Both the position numbers and the translations under genes were made by a program. The notes beneath the pieces are model-generated. The model did no database searches. It saw only the letters and a program-made list of their open reading frames with translations, and had not been told where the DNA came from. A DNA stretch of 64,000 nucleotides, taken from NCBI RefSeq assembly GCF_041381155.1, contig NC_091135.1:58874567-58938566 (forward strand), in the 5' to 3' direction. The DNA comes from Argopecten irradians (taxonomy: Eukaryota; Mollusca; Bivalvia; Pectinida; Pectinidae). This document shows, one piece after another, positions 50,205-61,480 of this stretch (positions are counted from its first letter, which is position 1; each line of letters begins with the position of its first letter).

Positions 50205-50395
50205 AACTGAATCATAAGGGGCCATATACGTCGAAGGTTCTTTCCCATACCTACATACAATAGCTACAGGTTGTTCCCCTTTGTACACGCTAGTAACTCT
50301 ACACGTATAACTGGAGTAGAGGAAATGTAGTCCATATCGGGGTTCGAACCTGGGACTTCTGACCACTAGCCAGCTGCTCTACCAATAGTTTTATT
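50205..50395 (-). mobile_element. tRNA-derived SINE, minus strand
   Basis: On the minus strand TTGGTAGAGCAGCTGGCTAG gives an A-box-like start and CCCAGGTTCGAACCCC a clear B box. A unique body follows toward lower coordinates. The 5' end of the tRNA part is eroded, so the parent tRNA is not certain. Confidence 0.6.
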
Positions 50396-50624
50396 GTTGT
50401 ATTGCGTCAATGATAATGTTGTTTGATATTGTTGTTTTTAAATATGTTGTCCGATGCATGCCTGCTATACAAAAGTATATTGCATATAGTTTCAAGCAAA
50501 ATACATGTAATTGACACTAAATATTTACGTGGTACCGTATGTTCATACATTTGGGTCAAAATTCTAAAATAAAATAAAAAACAAAACAAAAAAACGATTG
50601 GTTCGTCCGTTGTCAGTATAATGT

Positions 50625-50855
50625 GACAGGGTGGGGTGTGTTGCTTGTTGTCTTCGGTGGCATGCTTCAGTGATATAGCACTATAAAAGGACTATGTGCA
50701 GTTCCACTATGCAAAAAGACAACACGAACATACCACAGTCTCTCATAACACACACCTCGCACTTCACACACGCTACATACTGCATACATGGGAGGCCTTC
50801 CTTACATGACCTTGGCTGTTAATAGGATGTTAATTAATCAATCAAACAAACAAAA
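50625..50855 (+). mobile_element. SINE-like dispersed repeat, copy 1
   Basis: Contains TTCAGTGATATAGCACTATA, ACACGAACATACCACA, ATGACCTTGGCTGTTAATAG and an A/C-rich tail (CAATCAAACAAACAAAA). The same ordered motifs occur at 53660-53870, which shows it is a dispersed family. The simple tail suggests retroposition. Confidence 0.6.
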
Positions 50856-52456
50856 ATGCAATATTCTGAAGAATAAATGGTTCATACTATGTTTTCAGTT
50901 TGTATAAATGTCACTTTCGCCAGAGTTTGTTGATGATTGCATTCGACGTTTTTTATCCTAATTAAGATATGTCGATGTCAAAAAAAAAAAGATATCTCCG
51001 TATTAGATTTTTTTTTCGGAAACTTTCCCATTTAACACTAGCGATTGCTATAGTATTTCATTGGATTTTGTGTCCAATTGGTGCATGAAACATATGTATG
51101 ATATATATCATATTTAGAATATTCTCATGTTTGATTATATTTCTCTGCTAATGTTCTTTTATAATTTAAGTCTTGGCGACTCCGATATCAAGTATCTTTT
51201 AATTTTTGGTAAATATCTCGATCGTTTTTGTGTCAAATCTCAGATGGACCTAAATAATATAGCCAGTTGGTTTCTGTTTGAAAGCAGTGATAACATTGAA
51301 AAACAAATGTTATTCAATCAAAAGTTCTCGTACGTCCCTATACGTCCATTTATTCACAAGAATTTTGACAACGCTGTTAATTTCTTTTCCATGAAATTGA
51401 AAAATTTGAGTAAGGTTTAGTGAACTAATATACGAGTATTTCACAGAAGGGAATTTATTTGATATTCCACGAGACTATGTAAGTTTTCAACAATTCATAT
51501 ATAGGTCTTATCAATGTTTGTTCAATGTGAAAAAGTAACATTCAAAGATTAATACGACGTCTAGAGTTTCGGGAACAAACTACATTTCTAGAAACTATGC
51601 CCACCTCCCTGCACTCCACCAAAACAATATTTTTGCGTTGAATTCCTTTTGTTTGTATCGCGATAGCCTATTTCATGGTCTTTCCTAGATATAACCAAAA
51701 ACTTAATAACATTTTCCCCGAAAATAGACGGATTTATAAACCTTCCACTATGGGCACAAAATGTTGACGATACGAATATAAAAAATAAATATTAAGAGTT
51801 GTGTTTGCGCATGCTTATTAAATCAAACATTTAACGACAACCATCAGTTCACTGGATTGGTGCTTGATACACAATAATAGGAACTTGTTTTACAAATTAG
51901 TGAAATAGTTATTTCTGCAATAGCTTGATTATTTTCTATGGTAACTATGGTAACCGCGAGTGTGACTTGGAATGAGTTGCTGTCGCATTTTGAAGTTGAC
52001 GGCACTTGGAGTTAATAAATGAGATAACTATAAAACGATTTATGGAATCCACGCCGCCAGGAAGTAAAGAGAACACACAAACTATTTTCGTTTATAGACT
52101 TATTTGTAGTTCTCGTTTTGGCAGAGTCTTATCACATAAACAGATTCTTTTTTAATCATTTGCCAACGAAATAGAATAGGTACACGTTTTAATGTATTTT
52201 TGATTGGTAGGTTTCACTAATATTGATGTTTTTTCTTACACTGGAGCCGACGTTCCGGACGACCGTCTCCAGAACTGATATTAGAACGACGATGGAAGCA
52301 ATGCATTTCTTGCACTCGTTCTAGGGACTGCGACATGTAATGTCAATGTTACCTATCGTTTGACAAATTTCTATCGATATTGCGTAGTCCATATCACAAA
52401 GTTGTGGTATACATTCATTGCAGACCTATATATGACGCTATTTGCTATTTATTTAT

Positions 52457-52499
52457 ATTACTATTATTAAACATACAAAATATGTTTAATAATAGTAAT
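52457..52499. repeat. Perfect 19-bp hairpin
   Basis: ATTACTATTATTAAACATA and its exact reverse complement flank the 5-base loop CAAAA. AT-rich, in the non-coding region. Confidence 0.9.
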
Positions 52500-53659
52500 C
52501 TTTAGGTACCTATCGTAAAACTAATGTTTGACCTTTGACCTCAATTGTGTTTCCAATTCGAAGCAAAGATATACATTATAAGTGAACGCATCTACATTTA
52601 CGTTTACTGGTTTTATATTAATGAGAACATTGTTTGTCCACCATTTTTTTCACGTGCACTGAGAAGAACACTTTAGTGACAATGAAGTTTTGACAAAGTA
52701 GCACATGCTCCGTCTATTGCGCGCGATCGGGGTCTGATGACGTACAGGAAGGTACCGACGACACCTGTTGATGAGGAACTATGTAGTGGTAACTAAATAT
52801 AGTTAATATCATCTAATGATCTTTAGTTAATCCATCATAGGTGACTATAGGGGGCGCTACAACTGTTACGGTCATGCCCGTTGACTTAGTCATCGGCTTA
52901 GAATACAATGTGTTGCGTGTAAGTAATTTGTCAAAAGATTTTTTTTCAATAGAAAGATAACTGTCTAAAATTAATAAAATCATATTCTCTATTAAATTTA
53001 CGCAATTTTGAAAAAAATGTTTTGACTAATGCAAAGTTTTCCAAATGCTGTCAAATTAAGAATTTTCTTCAAGAATAGAGATTTTCCTAACTTCGAAGCA
53101 AGATTTGAATGTTTAATATTCAACATTGAAGACAAGGTGCTATGTATGATTAGTATTGTTGCATTGGCGTTACAGTGTGGTAGTTTTGTTGAGACATCAC
53201 GCCATTGCTCTATACCCGTAGGTTGTCTTGTTTACATAACATTGAGATTACTCCACGGAGAAGTTTTAAATTAGTTGATTGACATCCTATCACAGCTTTG
53301 TCAAAGGATGGCCACCCCAGTATTCAATAATTTACATGTGGTACATGCCTTCGGTGTTTGAGGTATATCGGTAGCTCTTATCGTGTCTTTTTTTCAATAA
53401 TGGCTACATTGCAATGTGTAGTATTGAAAGCTGCCCCCATTTCATATTGTATAAGACAACTAAATTTGGGATATTATTTTTTCCCTTCTGCCTAACTGAT
53501 TTTCTTCTTCCTAACGTCTTCCTTGACACTGCCTCACTTTGGTCATGAGTTGAGCGCTAGCACCTGTGAGGCTCTTGGTTATGTCCTCTGACTGAGATAT
53601 GCACCATAGTCTATGATAGTTTCTAGATTGGCCAACACACTGTACCGTGACCGAATGGG

Positions 53660-53870
53660 ATGTGCTTGTTCGGTATGTTTTACGACAAACTTCAGTGAAA
53701 TAGCACTATAGAAAGGAGGAAAAGTCTAAAGAGATAAAACACGAATATACCACAACCACCCAAACCCTACATATATCACCACACACAACACATTGCACAC
53801 GTGACACATCAAATGACCCTGGCCGTTGAAAGGCCGATAAGTCCAATAAACCAAATCAAATCAATGTAAT
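53660..53870 (+). mobile_element. SINE-like dispersed repeat, copy 2
   Basis: Contains TTCAGTGAAATAGCACTATA, ACACGAATATACCACAACCA, AATGACCCTGGCCGTTGAAA and an AACCAAATCAAATC tail, the same order as the copy at 50625-50855 but clearly diverged. Confidence 0.58.
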
Positions 53871-54763
53871 GGTGGAAACTCTTGCCTATTTTAAAGCGCT
53901 ATCTCTCCGAACTATACTACCAAAGACACCGAATAACACATTTCACCCGACGATAACATAATCACAGCAGGCAAACCAGTCGTCACACTTCCTTTATGCT
54001 GAGCGCTAAGCAGGAGCAAAAACTATAACTTTGATATACTTTGGTATGTCTTGGAAGGAGCAAAACCCAAAGCCTTCGTTACATAAATGAACACTCTTTA
54101 CTAAAAGTGAGGTGATGTCAGAGCAGACATTAGGAAGAATAAAGTCGGTAAAGAAGAGAGAAAAAGCTAATGAATAGAATTTAGTCGCCTTTTACGATCA
54201 TGCAATGGTGGCAGCAGCCTATGGCGGAGATAAAATGTCTCTATCTATACCTGACAAGACAACTGATTCATGTGAAGTTCAAATTCTGAATATCGTTTAT
54301 TTTGAGCTGCATAACATCAGATTTCTGAATGTTGAATGTCGTATGTTGAGCTACACAACATTAAAATGTTCATTCGTTGGCCAGTGAAAACGCATCCTAT
54401 TAAATAATTGTTTAGGTTGACAAACAATGCTATTGATGTCATAATAGTGTGTCACAAAATTCCACCGACGTCAAAATTTGTTTGACTTTGGTTATACGTT
54501 TTATAGAAAATATTTGACCCTAATGTCATTGCTAGAATATTAAGTATTCAAATGGGTGATATTCAATAGTTAGCAATTTTGCCATTCAAAGGTTAATGCT
54601 AGAAGCAATAACAAATACAGAGAGAAGTGATAATGAGGTTATAGTGTATGTAAATTAACACTTTATTACATGGGTATTGTGGTTTACAGTGTACTTATTT
54701 ACGGCACGGTTACTGGAAACAGAGAGGCATGGTGTTGTTAATTGAACCGTGTAAAAATCAAGC

Positions 54764-55697
54764 ATGGCGGCAGAACCGTCCAGTTCCCCAGACCGCTACC
54801 AACATACGCTATGTGTCAGTCCACAAGTGATGCGTGGCCCTGACTCCCTCAAGTACGATTTATCAACTTCATCTCTGCTAAAAGCTATATCATATTGCAT
54901 ATTTTCTCATGTTATTTATTCTCAAAACAACATCCCCCTTTACTGTGTTTTTTAAGAAATTATTTGTTTTTCTTTCCAAACTTTGGACATTTTGGTTTCA
55001 TCAGTTACTTAACATGCTATTTGGGAGTTTAAGCCGACAATACTTAGTTACGGATTGACTCAATTGTTTCAGGAAGGGGAGACAATGCTGTATGAGATCG
55101 AGGTATCTCGCCGTTCTCACATCGATAATGGCTTCATGGCGCTAATGTGCTCATATATTTATGACGTAGAGGGCGAGGGGTTCACGGGATACGAACTGCT
55201 CCCTTTCACCAGTTGATAAGTTTACATGAAGACGTTTTGCCGTGGGAACCACGTGTGGCGATAGGGAGGTGTTTTAGGTACTGATGTTTTAATTGTGACT
55301 GTAGCAGGATGTCACACCGAAATGACACCACGAGAGACACTGTACAGATCACCAATACACCATTCATGTATTTATACAGAAAATACCTTACACAGTTGAC
55401 AATGCTCCTAAATGTGTGTCTTTCGTCAGTTGATAGGAAAAAGCTGTATTTGGAATCGATAAGAAATTGCCAAACGACTTAATATATGACCACATTGTTG
55501 ATTTTAACCATGACACCTCTAAATTGTTGACATGAGAATTGTTGAAACATTCCCAGTCTCTGACGATTCATTGTATAAAAATATCACTTTAAATCTGGAT
55601 TTATAATTGTAGTCTTGGAGCTGGTGAATAATAAGTGTAGATAATGTTTCATAGTGTTTGAACAAGTTCACCAAAGCACTCATATATACAATATAAG

Positions 55698-55732
<35 letters not shown>

Positions 55733-58700
55733 AAATAAAAACAATAACGACTGACTAGTGAGCGCTTTCGCTCCATTCAAGGGAGCTCTTCAGTCTAGCT
55801 CCCTTGAATGGGGCGAAAGCGCTCACTAGTCAATCATTATTGTTTTTATTTCTTATAGATTTCGTCCATAAGGATTTTTCTTTAAATATATCATATATAT
55901 ATATACATTGTATAATATGTCAGTATTATAACATTTACATGTTCATCTCTGTATAATTCAATATCATAGCCATCAAAAAACGGCGTAGGTTCTTGTAATG
56001 AACCCCGTGAACAAGGATTTGCAATAGCAAAGGTCGCGAGACCAATATTCAAACGAACCTGATAGGAAATCCTGGTTCTAACGGTAAAACAACAGTGTAG
56101 CATCAAAACCAGCACTCCTATTAGTTTATAGTCCGTCAAACATTTTCTGTTTTGGATATTTCTAATTCATTCCTGTCTTTCTACATAAGATAAAAAGAAA
56201 AGAAAACGTAGTATACTTGTCACTATAACAAAACCTAGGTACATTCCTCTGATGTGCTATATAAATTACTGATACAAGCCAATCCAATATTATATTCGGC
56301 ATTTAAACATATCTTATTTAGTCATACCATTGATGTCAAAAATATTTCTAATTTGAAGACAGACATATTCTGCCGTCCACATGAAGGGTTTTCAATAAGC
56401 CAATTGATTAAAGCCGAACAAAATGGACTAGACACATTTCGAACATAAGCCGAAAATTAGGAAAATTGCTGCTTTTGCGCAGATAAGTTTTAAGCTGACA
56501 ATGGTAATATTTTATATTTTGACAATATAGCAATTCCAATAATCAAAACAATTACCAATGAGTTGTAACTATTACTTATCGAATAGACTCATGACTCAGA
56601 GGGCGGGGCGGGATGTGACATGTCTCACACGTGAGTGAAGTGGGCCTATCTCAGAGATGGACGGGTGTTTATCTTAAACTTTTCCTATCGCCATTGTAGT
56701 AAACAGTCTCTCCCGATATCACGTTTTATTGTGGTAGTGATCCATTTTTCACATCACTAATAGTGGTTTTTTTCTTTCTCTCAATAGAATGGGTACTTCG
56801 CTCCATCATTCCATCCATAGTATTCTGAAGGGGGGGGGGGGGGGGTATTGCTCCCTATGCAGAACGAGGTATGGCCCCTTTCCTCCATGACACTCTAACG
56901 AAGGTATAAGTCCGCATCCTGACATGATAACAAAGAACATGTTAGGTACATCTAACACATCGTAAACGTCGTATAAAACCTAACGCTCTTGGTGTTGTGT
57001 AAACTTTGCCTTGCTGACCCTCGCGGAGTGGCAGCTCTGTCTATTCCCCACCAGTGTCAGACCGACTCTGATAGCTGATGTGCACGGGTAATTACACGTG
57101 TTGTTCCTAGGTGTATGGGTCAGTTAGATTAAGATAACATTACATGTAGCAATGGACTCGGTTGACCTCGCGAAACAGACGATGAAAAATTGCTAAACAC
57201 GATAATTTTATTAAAAAAAACCTTAGAGGGAATTTTTATTGCTTGTGTCTTTGCAATAATTGGTAGACTAAAAAGTGTCCGAAATTGCACAAGACTTGAG
57301 GAAGCATGCGTTTTAGGGGAGGAGACGTTGGTCGAGGTCTGCTTTACTTAGATACAGCTGATGTGTCAGAAAGTGTTAGTTGGCATGTTTCCTTTCTTAG
57401 TTATTAAATTACCATTAGCAAGTCGACCCCACACAACTTTCTCACAGGTTGTTAGTAAATATTTGCGTATTTCGCTTCTTCTACCATCCTTTTGCAGCAG
57501 GTCTCTGGCATTTCATATGTTAACAATCTTCTTCTACCATCCTTTTGCAGCAGGTCTCTGACATTTCATATGTTAACAATCTTCTTCTACCATCCTTTTG
57601 CAGCAGGTCTCTGACATTTCATATGTTAACAGTCTTCTTCTACCATCCTTTTGCAGCAAGTCTCTGACATTTCATATGTTAACAAAGCACATCTTGTGTC
57701 ACATCTTACAAAACTGAGGCAGAGCTCACAAAGCATAATATTTTTATATGACACATTTATTCATTTTTATCAAACTTCGTAATAACCAAAATGTGTCGCA
57801 CACATTTTGTGTGAATGGATGACATTTCTGTTTTATCTTACCAAATAACAACTTCTATTCTTTTCTCACCAAAGCAAAATCTATAATATTCAGACAAGAC
57901 CAAGGTTCAAAAGGGATTTAACAATGTTACATGGTGTTCGGGGGTTCGCTGTAATGCTGCGACAGACGTTGATAAAGAGAGCTTGGTGCCATACAATGGC
58001 CTTTTTTCAGTACATATAGTAGTAATTGTCACGGACGGAGAGTCTAATGTTAGGTACAACAGGGTTTGACATAATATTGGTCACACAGTTCGAGAGCCAA
58101 GAGGTTGTGATTTTGTGCCGTTTTCCTATGTTTCTCCTTAGAAAAACATCAAATGGTATATCACCAAGAAGTGATAACTGTGGGAACTGGTGAATCAACA
58201 GAAGTGCGAGAGGTCATTTCCATCAACTTGTCCACACGTTTATGCGGCTGCACACTGCTCATTAAACTGATAAATCCGGAATGTTATCCGGAACCCTTTT
58301 CATACTTTAGTATATCTGCTCCATTGTCTCGACTACCACCGCCTTGTTGACTCCAGCGCCTTGACAAACTATTTACAGAGCAGCAGATAAGACAGTGTAT
58401 TGAGAGAGAATTCGCTTCCTATCTTTAACACAAGGCTTACTTCCAATCCAGGGATGTTGACGGCTTTTTGATAAACCTCAGATTCCAGCGACGACTGAAA
58501 AATAGGACTGGTAAACGTCATCAACACGTACGGCACTTCCTATCTCCGAATTATTCAAAATTAATCTGAGTTGTGGAATACATATCATACATTGGACAGA
58601 AAACAATAAAACAGCAAACTTTTAAATCATTATTTTCAGAAAATCAATCAGGTTAAGTTAGAGGAACAAAAAAGAACAAAAAAAAAATACATTCTGGATA

Positions 58701-60157
58701 AGACATGGGTTAAAAATGCTGTGGACGGTTGTATTAGATCATTATAAGTTGTGAGTATGCCTGTGTTATTGTCGCTGTGTGTTAATGTTTCCCAGCTCAC
58801 CCGATAGCCATCCCTGTCGACACAGGGGTGAAGCTGCTGTAGACAACAATGGCTCCTCCAGCAGACAATTCTTCAGCTGCTGTAAACAAGCTTCTGGTAT
58901 CTCTCGCGATCAGTAGATATACGATCACCCTATCTACATAAACAGTTCAATCAGTATACGCGCTTCTCGACTTATTTGAATCGTCCATTCATTGAATTGC
59001 GTTGTGCACTTATAGAAAAGATTCCACGCACTGTATATAAACAAGTGTGTTTTGTTTTTGATTTTGTTTTTGTTCATTCCAGAAAATTCCAATGTGTTGC
59101 ATTTTTATCATTACAAAAATGATTAATTCCTAAATCATATATTACGGAATGTTATCACCTCACAAATACGATTCATAAGTGCTTACCGCTTACCATCTGT
59201 ACAGCAGAACTACTCTCTCTAAGGATAGACAATGTTTGATGCCGTAAAAACGTTCAGATTAAAAAGTAATTATTCTTTTTATCTTGGTTCAAGTTATATA
59301 ATGGTATCCATTTTTTGACATGTCGGCCACCACGATATTTATATACTTTCCCGCTTTACTGAATCGTAAAAAAGAACAACATTGAAGTTCGGTCAACAAG
59401 TAGTTTCAATGATGATAAATCATTTGAATTATCTCGGTTCAAATTCCTAAAACGTTGATAATTTGAATTTTAAAAATTAAAAAAAAGAAGAGACAATTGT
59501 ATTTTCTGATGAACTATAAAATGTATTTTGGAGACCACGATAACTGCATTCACTGTGTTATGAAATTGTTTGCTCAAAGCTAATTGCATTGTAGATTTAA
59601 CTATTAGTCACCATTACGAAATGTTATCTATCTACTATCGCTCAAGTTCCGGGATCAATGAATATTTAACATATTTGATGATTCTGTAATGAAATAATTA
59701 ATTAATTAGGTACTGTTCATCTAAATCAGCCAGCCCAATGTCTAACTGATAACGGGTAACAAGTACCTGAATTATTACTGCTCTACCTAGAACAGGAGCA
59801 TGTCTGTCTTTTGACCACATACCTGTAAGATTGGGTCATTTTTTTCTATCATGAACATCTCTTTGATTGTTATCTTGTACAGGTGCAAAAAATCTACAGG
59901 TAACCCTTAGGGTGACAACGGACTCGTGGCACGGCGATCGGTCTAGGCTAGAATGTGCCGTGACTAGCGGGTACAATTCTACACCTGTACGTAGAGCACT
60001 GTCCTGGACTTCAGGTAAAGTCTTTGGAAATGTCAGAGACCAGCTATGCAGTGCCATTGTGTGGAGAATTCAGGGCTTGTTCGCCATGCCAGGTGTCAAC
60101 CACACCGGACAGGTGTCGCTGCTCATCAAGATTGGTGTTGAATTGAATAAAAAACAG
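54764..60157 (+). CDS. Probable 5' part of an unrecognised gene (three exons, continues right)
   Basis: Three exon-like segments join in one frame: 54764-54826 (MAAEPSSSPDRYQHTLCVSP plus Q, good ATG context AGCATGG), 55073-55211 (EGETMLYEIEVSRRSHIDNG, then FMALMCSYIYDVEGEGF) and 59883-60157 (AKNLQVTLRVTTDSWHGDRS, then RLECAVTSGY to VSLLIKIGVELNKKQ). Acceptors TTGTTTCAG and CTTGTACAG are strong; donors GTGATG, GTTGAT and GTCCGT are weaker. Phases match (0 then 1), and the third exon is open for 92 codons amid AT-rich sequence. Alternating hydrophobic residues, Cys/Trp and NxT sites suggest beta-sandwich, possibly extracellular or Ig-like modules, but no signal peptide is seen and I do not recognise the family. 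The last exon ends in phase 0, and no continuation was found before 64000. The third exon is the best supported. Confidence 0.42.
55699..55730. repeat. (TA)n microsatellite
   Basis: An uninterrupted TA run abuts the left arm of the adjacent fold-back element. Confidence 0.95.
55730..55855. repeat. Long near-perfect fold-back element
   Basis: Left arm AGAAATAAAAACAATAACGA, CTAGTGAGCGCTTTCGCTCC, ATTCAAGGGAGCT; the right arm is its reverse complement (AGCTCCCTTGAATGGGGCGA, AAGCGCTCACTAGTC, ATTGTTTTTATTTCTT). Arms are about 58 bp with a loop of only about 8 bases. Only a few mismatches, so it is young or maintained. Confidence 0.92.
56830..56845. repeat. G16 homopolymer
   Basis: Sixteen consecutive G on the + strand; prone to quadruplex formation and sequencing slippage. 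Confidence 0.9.
57475..57686. repeat. 53-bp tandem repeat, four units
   Basis: CTTCTTCTACCATCCTTTTG, then CAGCAGGTCTCTGACATTTC and ATATGTTAACAAT, repeated four times with one or two substitutions. Each unit holds a pyrimidine tract plus TTTTGCAG, a consensus 3' splice acceptor. Confidence 0.95.
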
Positions 60158-61480
60158 GTCCGTTTGTTAAGGGTTAAGTTGTTATGGGGTTGTTTGTAGA
60201 CATAGTGGGTGTATTGCGTGTCAATAATATCACTGTTTATTTTCTTATTACACAATCAAGGTGTGATATCTTTCAAATGAATATACAATAAGTCACATTA
60301 TTAGAAAACATGTACGGGTGATATTCGTGTTGGTGTGAAACAAAATGAAACGTGGGAAAAGTGTTGTATGTAAAATTACAGTATATTAAATAATGATAAG
60401 ACATTATCTGATATCAAAACATATTCTATAAACATAGAGACAATATTTGTAGCAACACAACATAACATTATTATGATTAATTATTTACACTATAAAAGAG
60501 TATACAGTATTATACACTACAGTCCTATTTTATTTATCTTTTTTATATTTTCATGCAGACTACTTTGGATTATTAATACAATTATAATTAATGTGTTGAT
60601 CTTTATAATATAAGAAACAATAATAATACCAAAGATAGTAAATTTCTCTTATATTACAATGCTCTGATCATCTACATAAATATAATAAATAATGGAACTG
60701 CTTTATTGAAGACGATTTAAACTTTGTTGTTCCAACGATTTTCCTTCATTGAATTTCGTTGGACGCTTATGCTATGAAGAAACTGAAATTAATCCAAAAA
60801 TAAAATGACAAAATTTCAACATTAAACATTTGACATTTCTGTTGCATTCACATAACTTCTTCTGTTATATTCAAAATTAAACTGACAACTCAGACAAACT
60901 GGCTAAAAGCCGTCTGTACAACGCTTACATTGTATAGTATTTTTAAACAATAACAATGATAGACATAATCATTGTTCTCTATTTCTAGATAGGATAGTTT
61001 AGTATCTATCGTTGACACCTGTGTTCCAGTAAACCTGACTCATACTATTTGTATGTGTTAATCGTTTGATGTTCCCCGCATTGTGTAAAACAGTTAGATA
61101 CAATTTGTAAGTATATAGCGGCTCTTAAAAGCCTGCAACCTTTTTATCACAAGGGTCGTAAATCTAACGCATTTCTATCAGTACAAAAAGTAACACCAGC
61201 GGTTACTCCGGGACTAACAAAATGATGTCCGTGCTTTATTCAAGCCTATTTTCATTTACTGTGTATAAAGCATTGTGTTAGCATTATGAAGTGTACCTTG
61301 GGGTAAAGAAATTAAATTAAACAACTCTCAATTGAACAAGCTAACACTAATATGTTAACAGTCACACATAGGTAAAGTTCTAGCACCAGGAGATAGTTTA
61401 TCACATTTACTGATCAAATCAACATTATAATGTGTTCTGCTCCATTAATTTGGTGTCTTTAGCTTACCATTCATATCACA
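60158..61480. other. AT-rich non-coding sequence
   Basis: No exon, RNA gene or clear repeat seen between the third exon of the putative gene and the 50-bp array. Confidence 0.5.

Larger units (their letters stand above)
47140..54763. other. Non-coding region with scattered repeats
   Basis: No convincing exon in about 7.6 kb. Contains the fold-back element at 48008-48181, a perfect GTCACGTGAC palindrome at 49105-49114, a tRNA-type SINE near 50205-50395, two copies of another SINE-like repeat and a short perfect hairpin at 52457-52499. Open frames at 49840-50079, 51127-51420 and 53029-53274 show no domain or splice context. Confidence 0.5.
55212..59882. other. Putative long intron or intergenic stretch
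   Basis: Holds the (TA)n tract, the fold-back element at 55730-55855, a G run at 56830-56845 and a 53-bp tandem repeat at 57475-57686. No further exon with matching phase is visible. Frames such as 58153-58350 have no recognisable content. Confidence 0.45.

Noticed and set aside
51127-51420. 97-codon + strand frame
   Set aside because: No domain, no splice signals and typical AT-rich composition.
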